A stretch of DNA of 41,183 nt from Draconibacterium sp. (GTDB lineage: Bacteria; Bacteroidota; Bacteroidia; Bacteroidales; Prolixibacteraceae), in contig WOYV01000095.1 of NCBI GenBank assembly GCA_011620585.1, positions 1 through 41,183 on the forward strand. The letters are read 5' to 3'. The notes under the pieces were generated by a model that saw only the letters and a list, made by a program, of their open reading frames with translations, was not told the origin of the DNA and searched no databases. Each line of letters starts with the position of its first letter. Within the stretch, counting starts at the first letter, position 1. The position numbers and the translations under genes were made by a program. This document shows, in pieces, positions 15,617 through 23,542 of the stretch.

Positions 15617-16516
15617 ATGATGAAAAAAATAATATTGATTCTGCTTATTTTAGGAATTGCGCTAACCAATACTTTTGCACAAGAAGAGGAAGGGTCCCAA
15701 CCGGTTTACGCTTTTAATAGCGGGATACTGATTGATGCACAAACCTCTTATATACCGGATGCCAAAACCCTGGAGTTTATCATTCAACATAAATTCGGAT
15801 CACTTGAAAACGGGAAATCTGATTTATGGGGGATCTACGCCCCCGGATCAAACATTCGCCTTGGGCTTAACTATGTCCTGGTAAAAAACCTCCAAATAGG
15901 TGCAGGCATCACTAAAAAGAACATGTACACTGACTTAAGCGCAAAATGGACCGCACTTCAGCAAACCACTAAAAATATGCCCATTTCCCTAACACTTTAC
16001 GGAAACGTGGCAATTGACGGAAGAGATGCTGAGACACTCGGGACAGGGAAAGTAGTTGATACAAAAGGAGAAACGCTTCCTACAAGCATTGGTTTCAATG
16101 AACGGTTGGCATATTTCTCTGAGTTAATAGTGAGCCGTAAATTCTGCGACTACTTTTCGTTGCAGGCGGGCGTCAGTTTTACCCATTACAATATGGTAGC
16201 CTGGGATTATGACCATGATGTAGTTGGTATCCATGTAAACGGTAAGATTAAATTCTCCCCTCAGGGCTCTCTTATCTTTAACTACGATCAACCGTTAAAG
16301 ATCGACAAGGTCTCGGAACTAACAAACTGGGACACGCATGCAAAAGAAAACGTTTCTATCGGAGTTGAGTTTTTCACCTATACACATGCTTTCCAGATTT
16401 ATGTAGGAACTGCCGATGGCATTATCCCTCAGGACATGATGATGAATAACAATAAAGACTGGACTGATAAAGGCCTTGCATTCGGGTTCACCATCACACG
16501 GCTCTGGATGTTTTAA
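15617..16516 (+). CDS. DUF5777-family beta-barrel protein
   Basis: A 299-residue outer-membrane-type protein. After the signal peptide (MMKKIILILLILGIALTNTFAQ) comes FNSGILIDAQTSYIPDAKTLEFIIQHKFG, the hallmark of the DUF5777 family. Alternating amphipathic strands follow (LGLNYVLVKNLQIGAGI, PISLTLYGNVAI, FSLQAGVSFTHYN), and the chain ends in an aromatic residue (TITRLWMF), as expected of a barrel-assembly signal. The family is usually seen beside c-type cytochromes and YceI proteins and has no proven function. Here it lies between surface-type cytochrome lipoproteins and periplasmic cytochromes, so a porin role in an outer-membrane electron conduit is a reasonable inference, not shown by sequence. 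Confidence 0.85.
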   Translation: MMKKIILILLILGIALTNTFAQEEEGSQPVYAFNSGILIDAQTSYIPDAKTLEFIIQHKFGSLENGKSDLWGIYAPGSNIRLGLNYVLVKNLQIGAGITKKNMYTDLSAKWTALQQTTKNMPISLTLYGNVAIDGRDAETLGTGKVVDTKGETLPTSIGFNERLAYFSELIVSRKFCDYFSLQAGVSFTHYNMVAWDYDHDVVGIHVNGKIKFSPQGSLIFNYDQPLKIDKVSELTNWDTHAKENVSIGVEFFTYTHAFQIYVGTADGIIPQDMMMNNNKDWTDKGLAFGFTITRLWMF

Positions 16517-16548
16517 CCAAGATACTGATAACCAGGTGACAACGAAAG

Positions 16549-16583
16549 ATGGTAATATCTCGGAACGCGATATTACCATTTTT
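16549..16583 (+). terminator. Terminator after the DUF5777 gene
   Basis: Stem ATGGTAATATC (16549-16559), nine-base loop, GATATTACCAT (16569-16579), followed by TTTT. Perfect 11-bp stem. It separates the outer-membrane part of the locus from the membrane and periplasmic part. Confidence 0.8.
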
Positions 16584-16640
16584 CTTAAAAATTAACTTCA
16601 AAGAATAAATAACAACTACCGATTTTAAAGAAACTTCGCC

Positions 16641-17579
16641 ATGAGATTTATAACTTTTGTACTTCTTTTCATTTTAATTCCGGGCCGGACTCAACCACTC
16701 GCTGCTCAAAGTTACGATGATCCTAAAAACCATACTTGCCTGCAATGTCATTCACAACAAGCCTACGCGTTTCATAACGATTTGATGGATAAACAGGAAA
16801 AAAGATTGATGAACCCGTATTATATTCTCGATACAATAGCGATCCGTAACGGGGTGCATCAAAACTTTGACTGCACCGACTGTCATTCGTTCGAGTATTC
16901 AACTTACCCGCACACTGCTACCTTAAAACTGGAACCTATGGCAACTTGCCTGGATTGCCATGGAGGCGACGAAGCCTTTGCCAAATACGAATTTGATAAA
17001 ATAGACGAAGAATTTCATAAAAGTGTGCATTACCAGGTGTATGGCGATAATTTCACCTGTTCGAAATGCCACAGCCAGCATACCTACCACCCTTCGGCCC
17101 GTAATAGCAGTAGCATTACCGAAATTGTGGAGAACAGCAACAACATGTGTTTGTCATGTCATAACGATATGCGCAAATTCGAGTTGGTTGCCGATTCAGC
17201 GATTGCAACCGTGGTCGATATCCACAGTTGGTTACCAAATCAGGAACTTCACTTCCAGCACGTGCGCTGCATCGAATGCCACACGGCAGTTGAAGACGAC
17301 CTGATGGTTTCTCACAATATCTTATCAAAAGATCATGCCGTTCGCCGTTGTGCTGAATGCCATTCGGCTAATTCGTTGTTAAAAGCTTCATTGTATAAAT
17401 ATCAAAACCTCCAGGAAAGAGCTGAAGATGGAAGTTTATTGGGGGTATTATCTCATGAGAACTATGTGATTGGTTCGCACCAGATACCAATATTAAAAAC
17501 CTTAAGCCTGATTATTTTCTTTGCGGTAATCGGCGGAATAATCGTTCACGGAATATTCAGAATAATCCTAAAAAAGTAA
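16641..17579 (+). CDS. Heptahaem c-type cytochrome with C-terminal membrane anchor
   Basis: A 312-residue exported cytochrome. Signal peptide MRFITFVLLFILIPGRTQPLAAQ is followed by seven CxxCH motifs at residues 33, 78, 103, 140, 170, 210 and 237, then a membrane helix at about 285-308 (TLSLIIFFAVIGGIIVHGIF) and a short basic tail. The haem domain is thus periplasmic and fixed to the inner membrane. Spacing resembles the NrfB/cytochrome c3-like and doubled CxxCH families, but I cannot assign a named family. It is 4 bases from the b-type cytochrome gene, and the pair probably forms a quinol-oxidising module (b-haem subunit plus anchored multihaem c subunit). Confidence 0.88.
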   Translation: MRFITFVLLFILIPGRTQPLAAQSYDDPKNHTCLQCHSQQAYAFHNDLMDKQEKRLMNPYYILDTIAIRNGVHQNFDCTDCHSFEYSTYPHTATLKLEPMATCLDCHGGDEAFAKYEFDKIDEEFHKSVHYQVYGDNFTCSKCHSQHTYHPSARNSSSITEIVENSNNMCLSCHNDMRKFELVADSAIATVVDIHSWLPNQELHFQHVRCIECHTAVEDDLMVSHNILSKDHAVRRCAECHSANSLLKASLYKYQNLQERAEDGSLLGVLSHENYVIGSHQIPILKTLSLIIFFAVIGGIIVHGIFRIILKK

Positions 17580-17583
17580 GACA

Positions 17584-18201
17584 ATGAGTTCAGAAAATAA
17601 AATCTATTTTTATCCAATATGGTTGCGCACCTGGCACGGGATCAATGCGCTTGGAATTATCATCCTGATCATCACCGGTATTACGATGAATTCAGGCATG
17701 GAAAAATCACTTATCAGTTTTAACCTGAATATAAAATTACACAACTATACTGGTGCCATAGTTTCACTAAATTACCTTTTGTTTTTTATCGGAAACCTGG
17801 TAACCAACAACAAGAAATTTTACATTGTAAAACCAAAGAATTTCCTGAAACGACCAATGAAACAAGCCTATTATTATGCATGGGGAATGTTTCACGGGAT
17901 GAAAGCCCCTTACCCGCTTTCTGAAAATAGGAAGTTCAATCCACTTCAAAAATATTTCTACATCATTATAATGTACCTTGCTGTTCCTTTGGTAATTATA
18001 AGTGGCATTGGTTTAATGTTTCCCGAAGTAATTTTTAATAAAATATACGATATCAGTGGTGTATTAATCACTGCCGTAATACATTCGGCAATGGGATTTT
18101 TTATTTCCATTTTCCTGGTTATCCATTTATATGTTGCTTCGATTGGCAAATCGCCACTCGACAACTTCAAGGGAATTCTGAATGGTTGGCACCATATTTA
18201 A
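17584..18201 (+). CDS. Cytochrome b561-like integral membrane subunit
   Basis: A 205-residue protein with four membrane helices and no signal peptide. Candidate haem b ligands are His18 (LRTWHGIN, helix 1), His53 (KLHNYTG, helix 2), His167 (VIHSAMG) and His181 (VIHLYVA). This is the pattern of the Ni/Fe-hydrogenase or thiosulfate-reductase b-type cytochromes that pass electrons between menaquinol and a periplasmic partner. The obvious partner is the heptahaem protein encoded immediately upstream. The gene after it encodes a second b-type domain fused to c haems, so the locus has two separate b modules. Confidence 0.85.
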   Translation: MSSENKIYFYPIWLRTWHGINALGIIILIITGITMNSGMEKSLISFNLNIKLHNYTGAIVSLNYLLFFIGNLVTNNKKFYIVKPKNFLKRPMKQAYYYAWGMFHGMKAPYPLSENRKFNPLQKYFYIIIMYLAVPLVIISGIGLMFPEVIFNKIYDISGVLITAVIHSAMGFFISIFLVIHLYVASIGKSPLDNFKGILNGWHHI

Positions 18202-18287
18202 TTCGATTGGGAGGAAACGAACCCGTTAGCGGAATGTCGGCTCACTGATAGCAGGCTAATTTGATACGAACCAAAAATAACCATAGC

Positions 18288-21131
18288 ATGAGCGACAGTC
18301 GTAAACTAAATAGTGACGATTACAGATTTGATCTATTCCATATTGGCGCAAAAAGAATTTTGTCTGCACTTCGTGTTGGCACTTTAACTGTATTTCTGAT
18401 ATTTAGCGCCTTAAATCTATGGTCGCAATCGAACGACGACTGTGCCATGTGCCACGACGATCCGGATTTAACGACAACAGTTAACGGACGGGAAGTTTCG
18501 CGATACATTCCGGCAAACATTCTGGAACATTCGGTACACAGTTATCTTGAGTGTGTTTCGTGCCACACTGATGCTGCGGTCGAAGATTTTCCACATCCCG
18601 AGAAATTGCAACCGGTAAATTGTGGCGAATGTCACGACGATGCGATGTCTAACTTTCTGGGGGGTATTCATGGAACTGCATTTCAAGCCAACGATAAAAA
18701 CGCACCCAACTGTGCAGAATGTCATGGTACACATGAAATATTAAGTGCAGCCGATCCCAAATCGCGCACCTACAAAATGAATATTCCGGTTCTGTGCGGC
18801 AAATGTCACCGCGAAGGGGCTCCCGTAGCCCGTTCGTACAACATTGGCGAGCACAATATTCTGGAAAACTACAGCCAGGGCATTCATGGTAAAGGATTGT
18901 TCAGTAGTGGTTTGATTGTGACTGCCACCTGTAACGATTGCCATGGAAACCACCTGATCCTGCCCCACACCAATTTAAATTCTTCGATATCTAATAAGAA
19001 TATCGCAAGTACCTGTATGAAATGCCATGCACGGATTGAAGATGTTCACGTAAAAGTGATCAATAAAGAATTGTGGGAGAAAAGTCCTGGCGCCATTCCG
19101 GCTTGTACCGACTGTCATCCACCGCACAAAGTTGAACTCAAAAATATTTTGGCAACCATTTCGGATAAAACCTGTTTAAAATGCCACGAACAGCCTGATA
19201 TTCATAAAGTTGTTGATGGAAAGAATATTTCACTGAACATCGATGTAAACGAGTTTGTTGGCTCGGCTCACCAAAATATTACCTGTGTTAAATGCCACTC
19301 GGATGTTACGGCGAACATTGCACGCCCCTGCGAAACTGCGGATAAAGTAGATTGCTCGGGCTGCCATGCCGAAGAAGCTGATATTTATTTCCAGAGCGGA
19401 CACGGGAAGGCCTATTTTGCTAAGGACGAGAACGCTCCTTATTGTACCACTTGTCATGGTTCTCACCGTGTAATTCCATCTGCCAGCGAAAACTCACCAA
19501 CCTTCCGTTCGGCTGTTCCGAAACTCTGTGGCGAATGTCACCGAAATGACGGCAAAGCAGTCCAAGGGACTAATTTGAAAGAAACCGACGCATACCGCGA
19601 TTATTCTACCAGTGTACATGGCCGAAGTCTGGAAGAAAAAGGCCTGCTCTCGGTAGCGATTTGTACCGACTGTCATACAACTCACTTCATGTTAAAAGAA
19701 GAAGACGAGCGTTCGTCGGTTAATCCTAAAAACCTTGCGAATACCTGTGGTAAGTGCCACAAAGGAATTTACGATGAGTACATTCAGAGCGAACACGGTA
19801 TTCATGATAACACCAGCAATCTGAAATTCCCTACCTGCGAAACCTGTCACACTGCGCATACTATTTCCGAAGTTCATGAAAGCAAATTCATGTCGGAAAT
19901 TACCACCCAGTGCGGTCAGTGCCACAAAGAGCTTGCAGAAACTTATCTCGAGACTTACCACGGAAAAGTATATCAGCTGGGATATTTGGAGGCAGCCCGT
20001 TGCTCGGATTGTCATGGTGCACATAATATTTACCGGATGGATAATCCAAAATCGACGATCAGTCCAAGGAATATTGTTGGTACTTGTCAGAAATGTCATA
20101 CCGATGCGAACATGAAATTCACAGGCTACCTTACCCATGCTACGCATTACGACAAGAACAACTTCCCCTGGTTGTACTACACTTTCTGGGCTATGACTGC
20201 ATTGCTGCTCAGCGTTTTTGCATTCTTTGGTCTCCATACGTTGTTATGGTTGCCACGTTCGCTGGGTGCGATGATCAAAAAAAGGAGCGAACCGCATCCG
20301 GTAGGAAAACAAATGTATATCCGCAGATTTACCAGAAAGAACCGGATCACACATGTTTTTGTGATCGTTAGTTTCATCATGCTTGCACTCACCGGAATGA
20401 TCCTTAAATTTGCATACATGGACTGGGCAAAGTTCCTGTCCGACCAGATTGGCGGCGCCAGGGTTGCCGGTATCATCCACCGAATTGCTGCACTTGTAAC
20501 CTTTGGATATTTTATTTTCCATGTAGTTTCGATGTTAAAAATCAAATTCAAAAAAGGGATTAAAGTCAGCAAGTTTATTTTTAGCAGTAACTCTCTGATG
20601 TTCAACAGAAAAGATATTAGGGATTTTTGGGCCTCAATCCGTTGGTTTATTGGCGTTGGCCCAAGGCCGGAATATGGAAGATGGACTTACTGGGAGAAAT
20701 TCGACTACTTTGCAGTGTTTTGGGGAGTTATGGTAATTGGCTCGACCGGGTTGATGTTGTGGTTCCCCGAAATTTTTACGAAGTTCTTACCGGGGTGGTT
20801 GATTAATGTAGCGCAAATTATCCACAGCGACGAAGCTTTACTGGCAGTTGGTTTTATTTTTACCATTCACTTCTTCAACACTCATTTACGTCCGGAATCG
20901 TTCCCGATGGATACGGTTATTTTCACCGGATATGTGCCGGAAGAAGAATACAAAAAAGACCGTCCGTACGAGTACGGACAATTGGTAAAATCGGGTAAGA
21001 TCAATAATGTTCGGGTTGAAAAAGAATTCAGCAAACAAAAGATGCGCACCATTAAAATTTTTGGGTTTACCGCACTCTTTGCCGGTGTTGTGATGATTGT
21101 GCTGATCATTTACTCACTTATCTTTCATTAA
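18288..21131 (+). CDS. 19-haem cytochrome c fused to a b-type membrane domain
   Basis: A very large fusion of 947 residues. I use ATG 18288; an upstream TTG at 18261 would add nine residues. A membrane or signal segment (VGTLTVFLIFSALNLWSQ) is followed by nineteen CxxCH motifs between DNA positions 18441 and 20099, then about six membrane helices from residue 625 on. His-bearing helices (RITHVFVIVSF, IIHRIAALVTFGYFIFHVVSM, IIHSDEALLAVGFIFTIHFFNTHL) show a b561-type dihaem domain. The haem part is a tandem duplication of an eight-haem module plus a three-haem partial copy (see the repeat entry). By composition it recalls Geobacter CbcL, where b and c domains are joined, but there the b part comes first and has fewer c haems. 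Role inferred: menaquinol oxidation feeding a long periplasmic haem wire. Confidence 0.88.
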   Translation: MSDSRKLNSDDYRFDLFHIGAKRILSALRVGTLTVFLIFSALNLWSQSNDDCAMCHDDPDLTTTVNGREVSRYIPANILEHSVHSYLECVSCHTDAAVEDFPHPEKLQPVNCGECHDDAMSNFLGGIHGTAFQANDKNAPNCAECHGTHEILSAADPKSRTYKMNIPVLCGKCHREGAPVARSYNIGEHNILENYSQGIHGKGLFSSGLIVTATCNDCHGNHLILPHTNLNSSISNKNIASTCMKCHARIEDVHVKVINKELWEKSPGAIPACTDCHPPHKVELKNILATISDKTCLKCHEQPDIHKVVDGKNISLNIDVNEFVGSAHQNITCVKCHSDVTANIARPCETADKVDCSGCHAEEADIYFQSGHGKAYFAKDENAPYCTTCHGSHRVIPSASENSPTFRSAVPKLCGECHRNDGKAVQGTNLKETDAYRDYSTSVHGRSLEEKGLLSVAICTDCHTTHFMLKEEDERSSVNPKNLANTCGKCHKGIYDEYIQSEHGIHDNTSNLKFPTCETCHTAHTISEVHESKFMSEITTQCGQCHKELAETYLETYHGKVYQLGYLEAARCSDCHGAHNIYRMDNPKSTISPRNIVGTCQKCHTDANMKFTGYLTHATHYDKNNFPWLYYTFWAMTALLLSVFAFFGLHTLLWLPRSLGAMIKKRSEPHPVGKQMYIRRFTRKNRITHVFVIVSFIMLALTGMILKFAYMDWAKFLSDQIGGARVAGIIHRIAALVTFGYFIFHVVSMLKIKFKKGIKVSKFIFSSNSLMFNRKDIRDFWASIRWFIGVGPRPEYGRWTYWEKFDYFAVFWGVMVIGSTGLMLWFPEIFTKFLPGWLINVAQIIHSDEALLAVGFIFTIHFFNTHLRPESFPMDTVIFTGYVPEEEYKKDRPYEYGQLVKSGKINNVRVEKEFSKQKMRTIKIFGFTALFAGVVMIVLIIYSLIFH
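18441..20099 (+). repeat. Tandem eight-haem modules within the fusion cytochrome
   Basis: Haems 1-8 start at 18441 and haems 9-16 at 19173. In both modules the first and last haem motifs lie exactly 663 bases apart, and the period is 732 bases (244 codons). Matching landmarks include NAPNCAECHGTHEIL / NAPYCTTCHGSHRVI, VLCGKCHRE / KLCGECHRN, SSISNKNIASTCMKCH / SSVNPKNLANTCGKCH. Haems 17-19 (from 19911) repeat the pattern of haems 5-7, including SPRNIVGTCQKCH. The repeats have diverged in DNA, so the duplication is old. Confidence 0.88.
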
Positions 21132-21141
21132 AACCGGTTAT

Positions 21142-21383
21142 TTTGCAAAATTCGAATTGCAAATTTTTGATAACTTTACACAAATGGGGGTCCTGCAAAG
21201 AACTGAAAGATAACTTGAAAGAAAGTTCTTTGAGTTGGGGGATAATTATTGATCGGAACATAATTTCAGAACAAAACGCCATATATAGAAGACGTATAAA
21301 TAGCTTGTGATTATTGATTAATTAGTTGATTTTTATAAACTTTCGGGTCTTAAGTTACAGGATGTTTCATTAAAAATATAATC
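21142..21383. other. Intergenic region before the NapC-type gene
   Basis: About 250 AT-rich bases with two inverted repeats: TTTGCAA (21142-21148) with TTGCAAA (21157-21163), and CAAAGAACT (21196-21204) with AGTTCTTTG (21224-21232). Neither has a clean T run. The length suggests a separate promoter for the NapC-type gene. No FNR-type box matching TTGAT-N4-ATCAA was found in it. Confidence 0.45.
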
Positions 21384-22886
21384 ATGAAATTACCTTCATC
21401 AATTAGAAACTGGATTTCGATTACCGGAGCAGTTTTAGCTGTCTTTAACCTCGCAAGCATCCTCTCGCTCTTCCTTCTGAATGTTCTATTCGGATTTGGG
21501 GGATCGTACATAGGATTGTTTATATACATGGTATTGCCAGGGTTCATGATCGTTGGTTTGCTGATGATCCCTATCGGGATGCGAATCAACCGAAAAAGAG
21601 CCCGAAAAGCTGCCAAAGAAGGGAAAGAGCTAAACTGGCCTGTTCTGGATTTCAATAATCTCCCTACCCGAAACGCTGCCACAATTTTTATTATTGGCAC
21701 GATCTTCTTACTCATCATTTCTTCTGTTGGAAGCTATGAAGCCTTTCATTACACCGAATCGGTTGAATTTTGCGGTAAACTTTGCCACCAGGTGATGGAA
21801 CCCGAATATACTACCTACCACGGTTCGTCGCACGAGCGGGTGGCTTGTGTCGAATGTCATGTTGGCTCGGGTGCAAGCTGGTATGTAAAAAGTAAACTTT
21901 CGGGTTTATACCAGGTATATTCAGTAATGGCCAAGAAATATCCGCAGCCAATCCCTACTCCAATCGCGAACCTGCGCCCTGCCAGGGAAACCTGCGAACA
22001 ATGTCACTGGCCCGAGAAATTTTACGATCGTAAAATGAAAGTGAAACATTCGTTTTTAACCGACGAAGAAAACACTGAAAGAATTACCCAGTTGCAAATG
22101 AAGACCAGTTCGAAAATGATGAACGGTAAACTCGAAAAAGGAATACATCAGCACATTAGCCCTGATGTTGTTATTGAATATAAAACCACTGATGCCAAAC
22201 GGCAGGTAATTCCCTGGGTAAGATACACCAATAAAAAAACAGGAGAAGTAAGTGTTTTCACCGATGATGAAAATATGTTGTCGCAAAACGAGCTCGATTC
22301 GCTCGAAACACGTGTAATGGATTGTCTGGACTGTCACAACCGTCCATCACACAATTACAATGTGCCGCAGAACTTTATCGATCAATCGATGAGCGAAGGA
22401 AAGATTTCTACGAGTTTACCCGCTATTAAAATGGTTGCCATGTTGGCCCTCAACCAGGAATATCCAACCCGCGACAGCGCATTTCTTGCTATCGAAACAC
22501 AAGTAAACGATTGGTACCAATCTTCGTATCCCGATATTTGGGAAAGCAATAAAGCTGAAATCGTCCAGGCGATTAGTGAAATTCAGAACGGTTATGCCAA
22601 CAATATTTTTCCTTATATGAAAGCAAGTTGGAAAGAATATCCCAACAATATCGGGCATATGGAATCAGATGGATGTTATCGTTGTCATAACGACCGGCAT
22701 GCCACTGAATCGGGAGTAGTTATTTCAAAAGACTGTACCTTGTGTCACAATATATTAGCCCAGGGACTTGGCGGAGAAATGGAATATTCCGCTAATTTCG
22801 AACCGCTTGATTTTAAACATCCGGTTGATATTGGCGAAGAATGGCGTACCGAACCTTGTTCAACTTGTCACTCGGCTTTGTATTAA
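21384..22886 (+). CDS. NapC/NirT-type heptahaem membrane cytochrome, ImcH-like
   Basis: A 500-residue inner-membrane protein. Three membrane helices (about residues 11-36, 43-66, 98-116) precede a periplasmic part with seven haem sites. The first is the unusual C-x3-C-H motif FCGKLCHQVMEPEY (Cys130, Cys134, His135); six CxxCH follow (CVECH, CEQCH, CLDCH, CYRCH, CTLCH, CSTCH). The NapC/NirT signature is ESVEFCGKLCHQVMEPEYTT and SSHERVACVECHVGSGASW. The long region between haems 3 and 4 is absent from four-haem NapC/NrfH. Seven haems plus three helices match the description of Geobacter ImcH, a menaquinol oxidase used for high-potential extracellular acceptors. Identity to ImcH itself is not established. 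No NrfA-type catalytic partner is encoded nearby. Confidence 0.88.
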   Translation: MKLPSSIRNWISITGAVLAVFNLASILSLFLLNVLFGFGGSYIGLFIYMVLPGFMIVGLLMIPIGMRINRKRARKAAKEGKELNWPVLDFNNLPTRNAATIFIIGTIFLLIISSVGSYEAFHYTESVEFCGKLCHQVMEPEYTTYHGSSHERVACVECHVGSGASWYVKSKLSGLYQVYSVMAKKYPQPIPTPIANLRPARETCEQCHWPEKFYDRKMKVKHSFLTDEENTERITQLQMKTSSKMMNGKLEKGIHQHISPDVVIEYKTTDAKRQVIPWVRYTNKKTGEVSVFTDDENMLSQNELDSLETRVMDCLDCHNRPSHNYNVPQNFIDQSMSEGKISTSLPAIKMVAMLALNQEYPTRDSAFLAIETQVNDWYQSSYPDIWESNKAEIVQAISEIQNGYANNIFPYMKASWKEYPNNIGHMESDGCYRCHNDRHATESGVVISKDCTLCHNILAQGLGGEMEYSANFEPLDFKHPVDIGEEWRTEPCSTCHSALY

Positions 22887-22943
22887 AAATTGAAAAGAAA
22901 GAAAATTTAAATTATATTCGTGTAAACTTTAAAAATTGCAATT

Positions 22944-23450
22944 ATGAACTACAGACGTATTATCTTTTTGTTTGGCTTGATTGTTTTGTTTAGTGTTGGA
23001 GCTTCTGCCCAGGACTTTAAGTACATCGGCGCTTCTAAATGTAAAATGTGCCATAACAAACCTGACAAAGGAGCACAATTTGCAAAATGGGAAGCCAGTC
23101 CACATGCCAAATCAATGGATGCTTTGAAAGGTGATGAAAAAACCAATGCAACTTGTCTGAAATGCCACTCTACCGCTGGAAGCGTAGATAAAGGCTTATT
23201 GGCAGGGATTAAAGTTGAGGAAGGCGTTTCATGCGAATCGTGCCATGGTCCGGGCAGCATGTACAAAACGGCTGCAATCATGAAAAACAAGCAAATGGCT
23301 TTATCAAAAGGGATGATCGATCCAACTGAAGAAACTTGCAAAGCATGCCATCTGGGTGAAAAACCAGCAGGTCACGTGGCCGCAAAAAAAGCCTGGAATT
23401 TTGCTGAATTTGCCAAGGAAATCGCACACGACGATCCGACAACCAATTAA
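22944..23450 (+). CDS. Tetrahaem cytochrome c554-like protein
   Basis: A small soluble periplasmic protein of 168 residues. Signal peptide MNYRRIIFLFGLIVLFSVGASAQ; haem motifs CKMCH, CLKCH, CESCH and CKACH. The order YIGASKCKMCHNKPDKGAQFAKWEASPHAKSM, then CLKCHST, GVSCESCHGPGS, and TCKACH is the cytochrome c554 pattern, in which the GVSCESCHGPGS segment is the most conserved. In other bacteria such proteins shuttle electrons in the periplasm. Placed after the NapC-type quinol oxidase, it is the natural soluble carrier. A strong terminator follows. Confidence 0.9.
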   Translation: MNYRRIIFLFGLIVLFSVGASAQDFKYIGASKCKMCHNKPDKGAQFAKWEASPHAKSMDALKGDEKTNATCLKCHSTAGSVDKGLLAGIKVEEGVSCESCHGPGSMYKTAAIMKNKQMALSKGMIDPTEETCKACHLGEKPAGHVAAKKAWNFAEFAKEIAHDDPTTN

Positions 23451-23477
23451 TTAAAATACTTTGCTTTGCATTTTAAG

Positions 23478-23513
23478 AAAATTCCTTTGTGTAAAAAACA
23501 AAGGAATTTTTTT
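23478..23513 (+). terminator. Terminator after the tetrahaem gene
   Basis: Stem AAAATTCCTTTGT (23478-23490), seven-base loop, ACAAAGGAATTTT (23498-23510), T run to 23513. Perfect 13-bp stem. It should strongly limit readthrough into ccsBA. Confidence 0.85.
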
Positions 23514-23542
23514 CGTCATTTCATTTTACTACATATAAAGTC

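Noticed and set aside
14096-23450. Nrf-type nitrite reductase locus
   Set aside because: The NapC-type protein invites this reading, but it has seven haems and no NrfA (with its CxxCK active-site haem) is encoded here.
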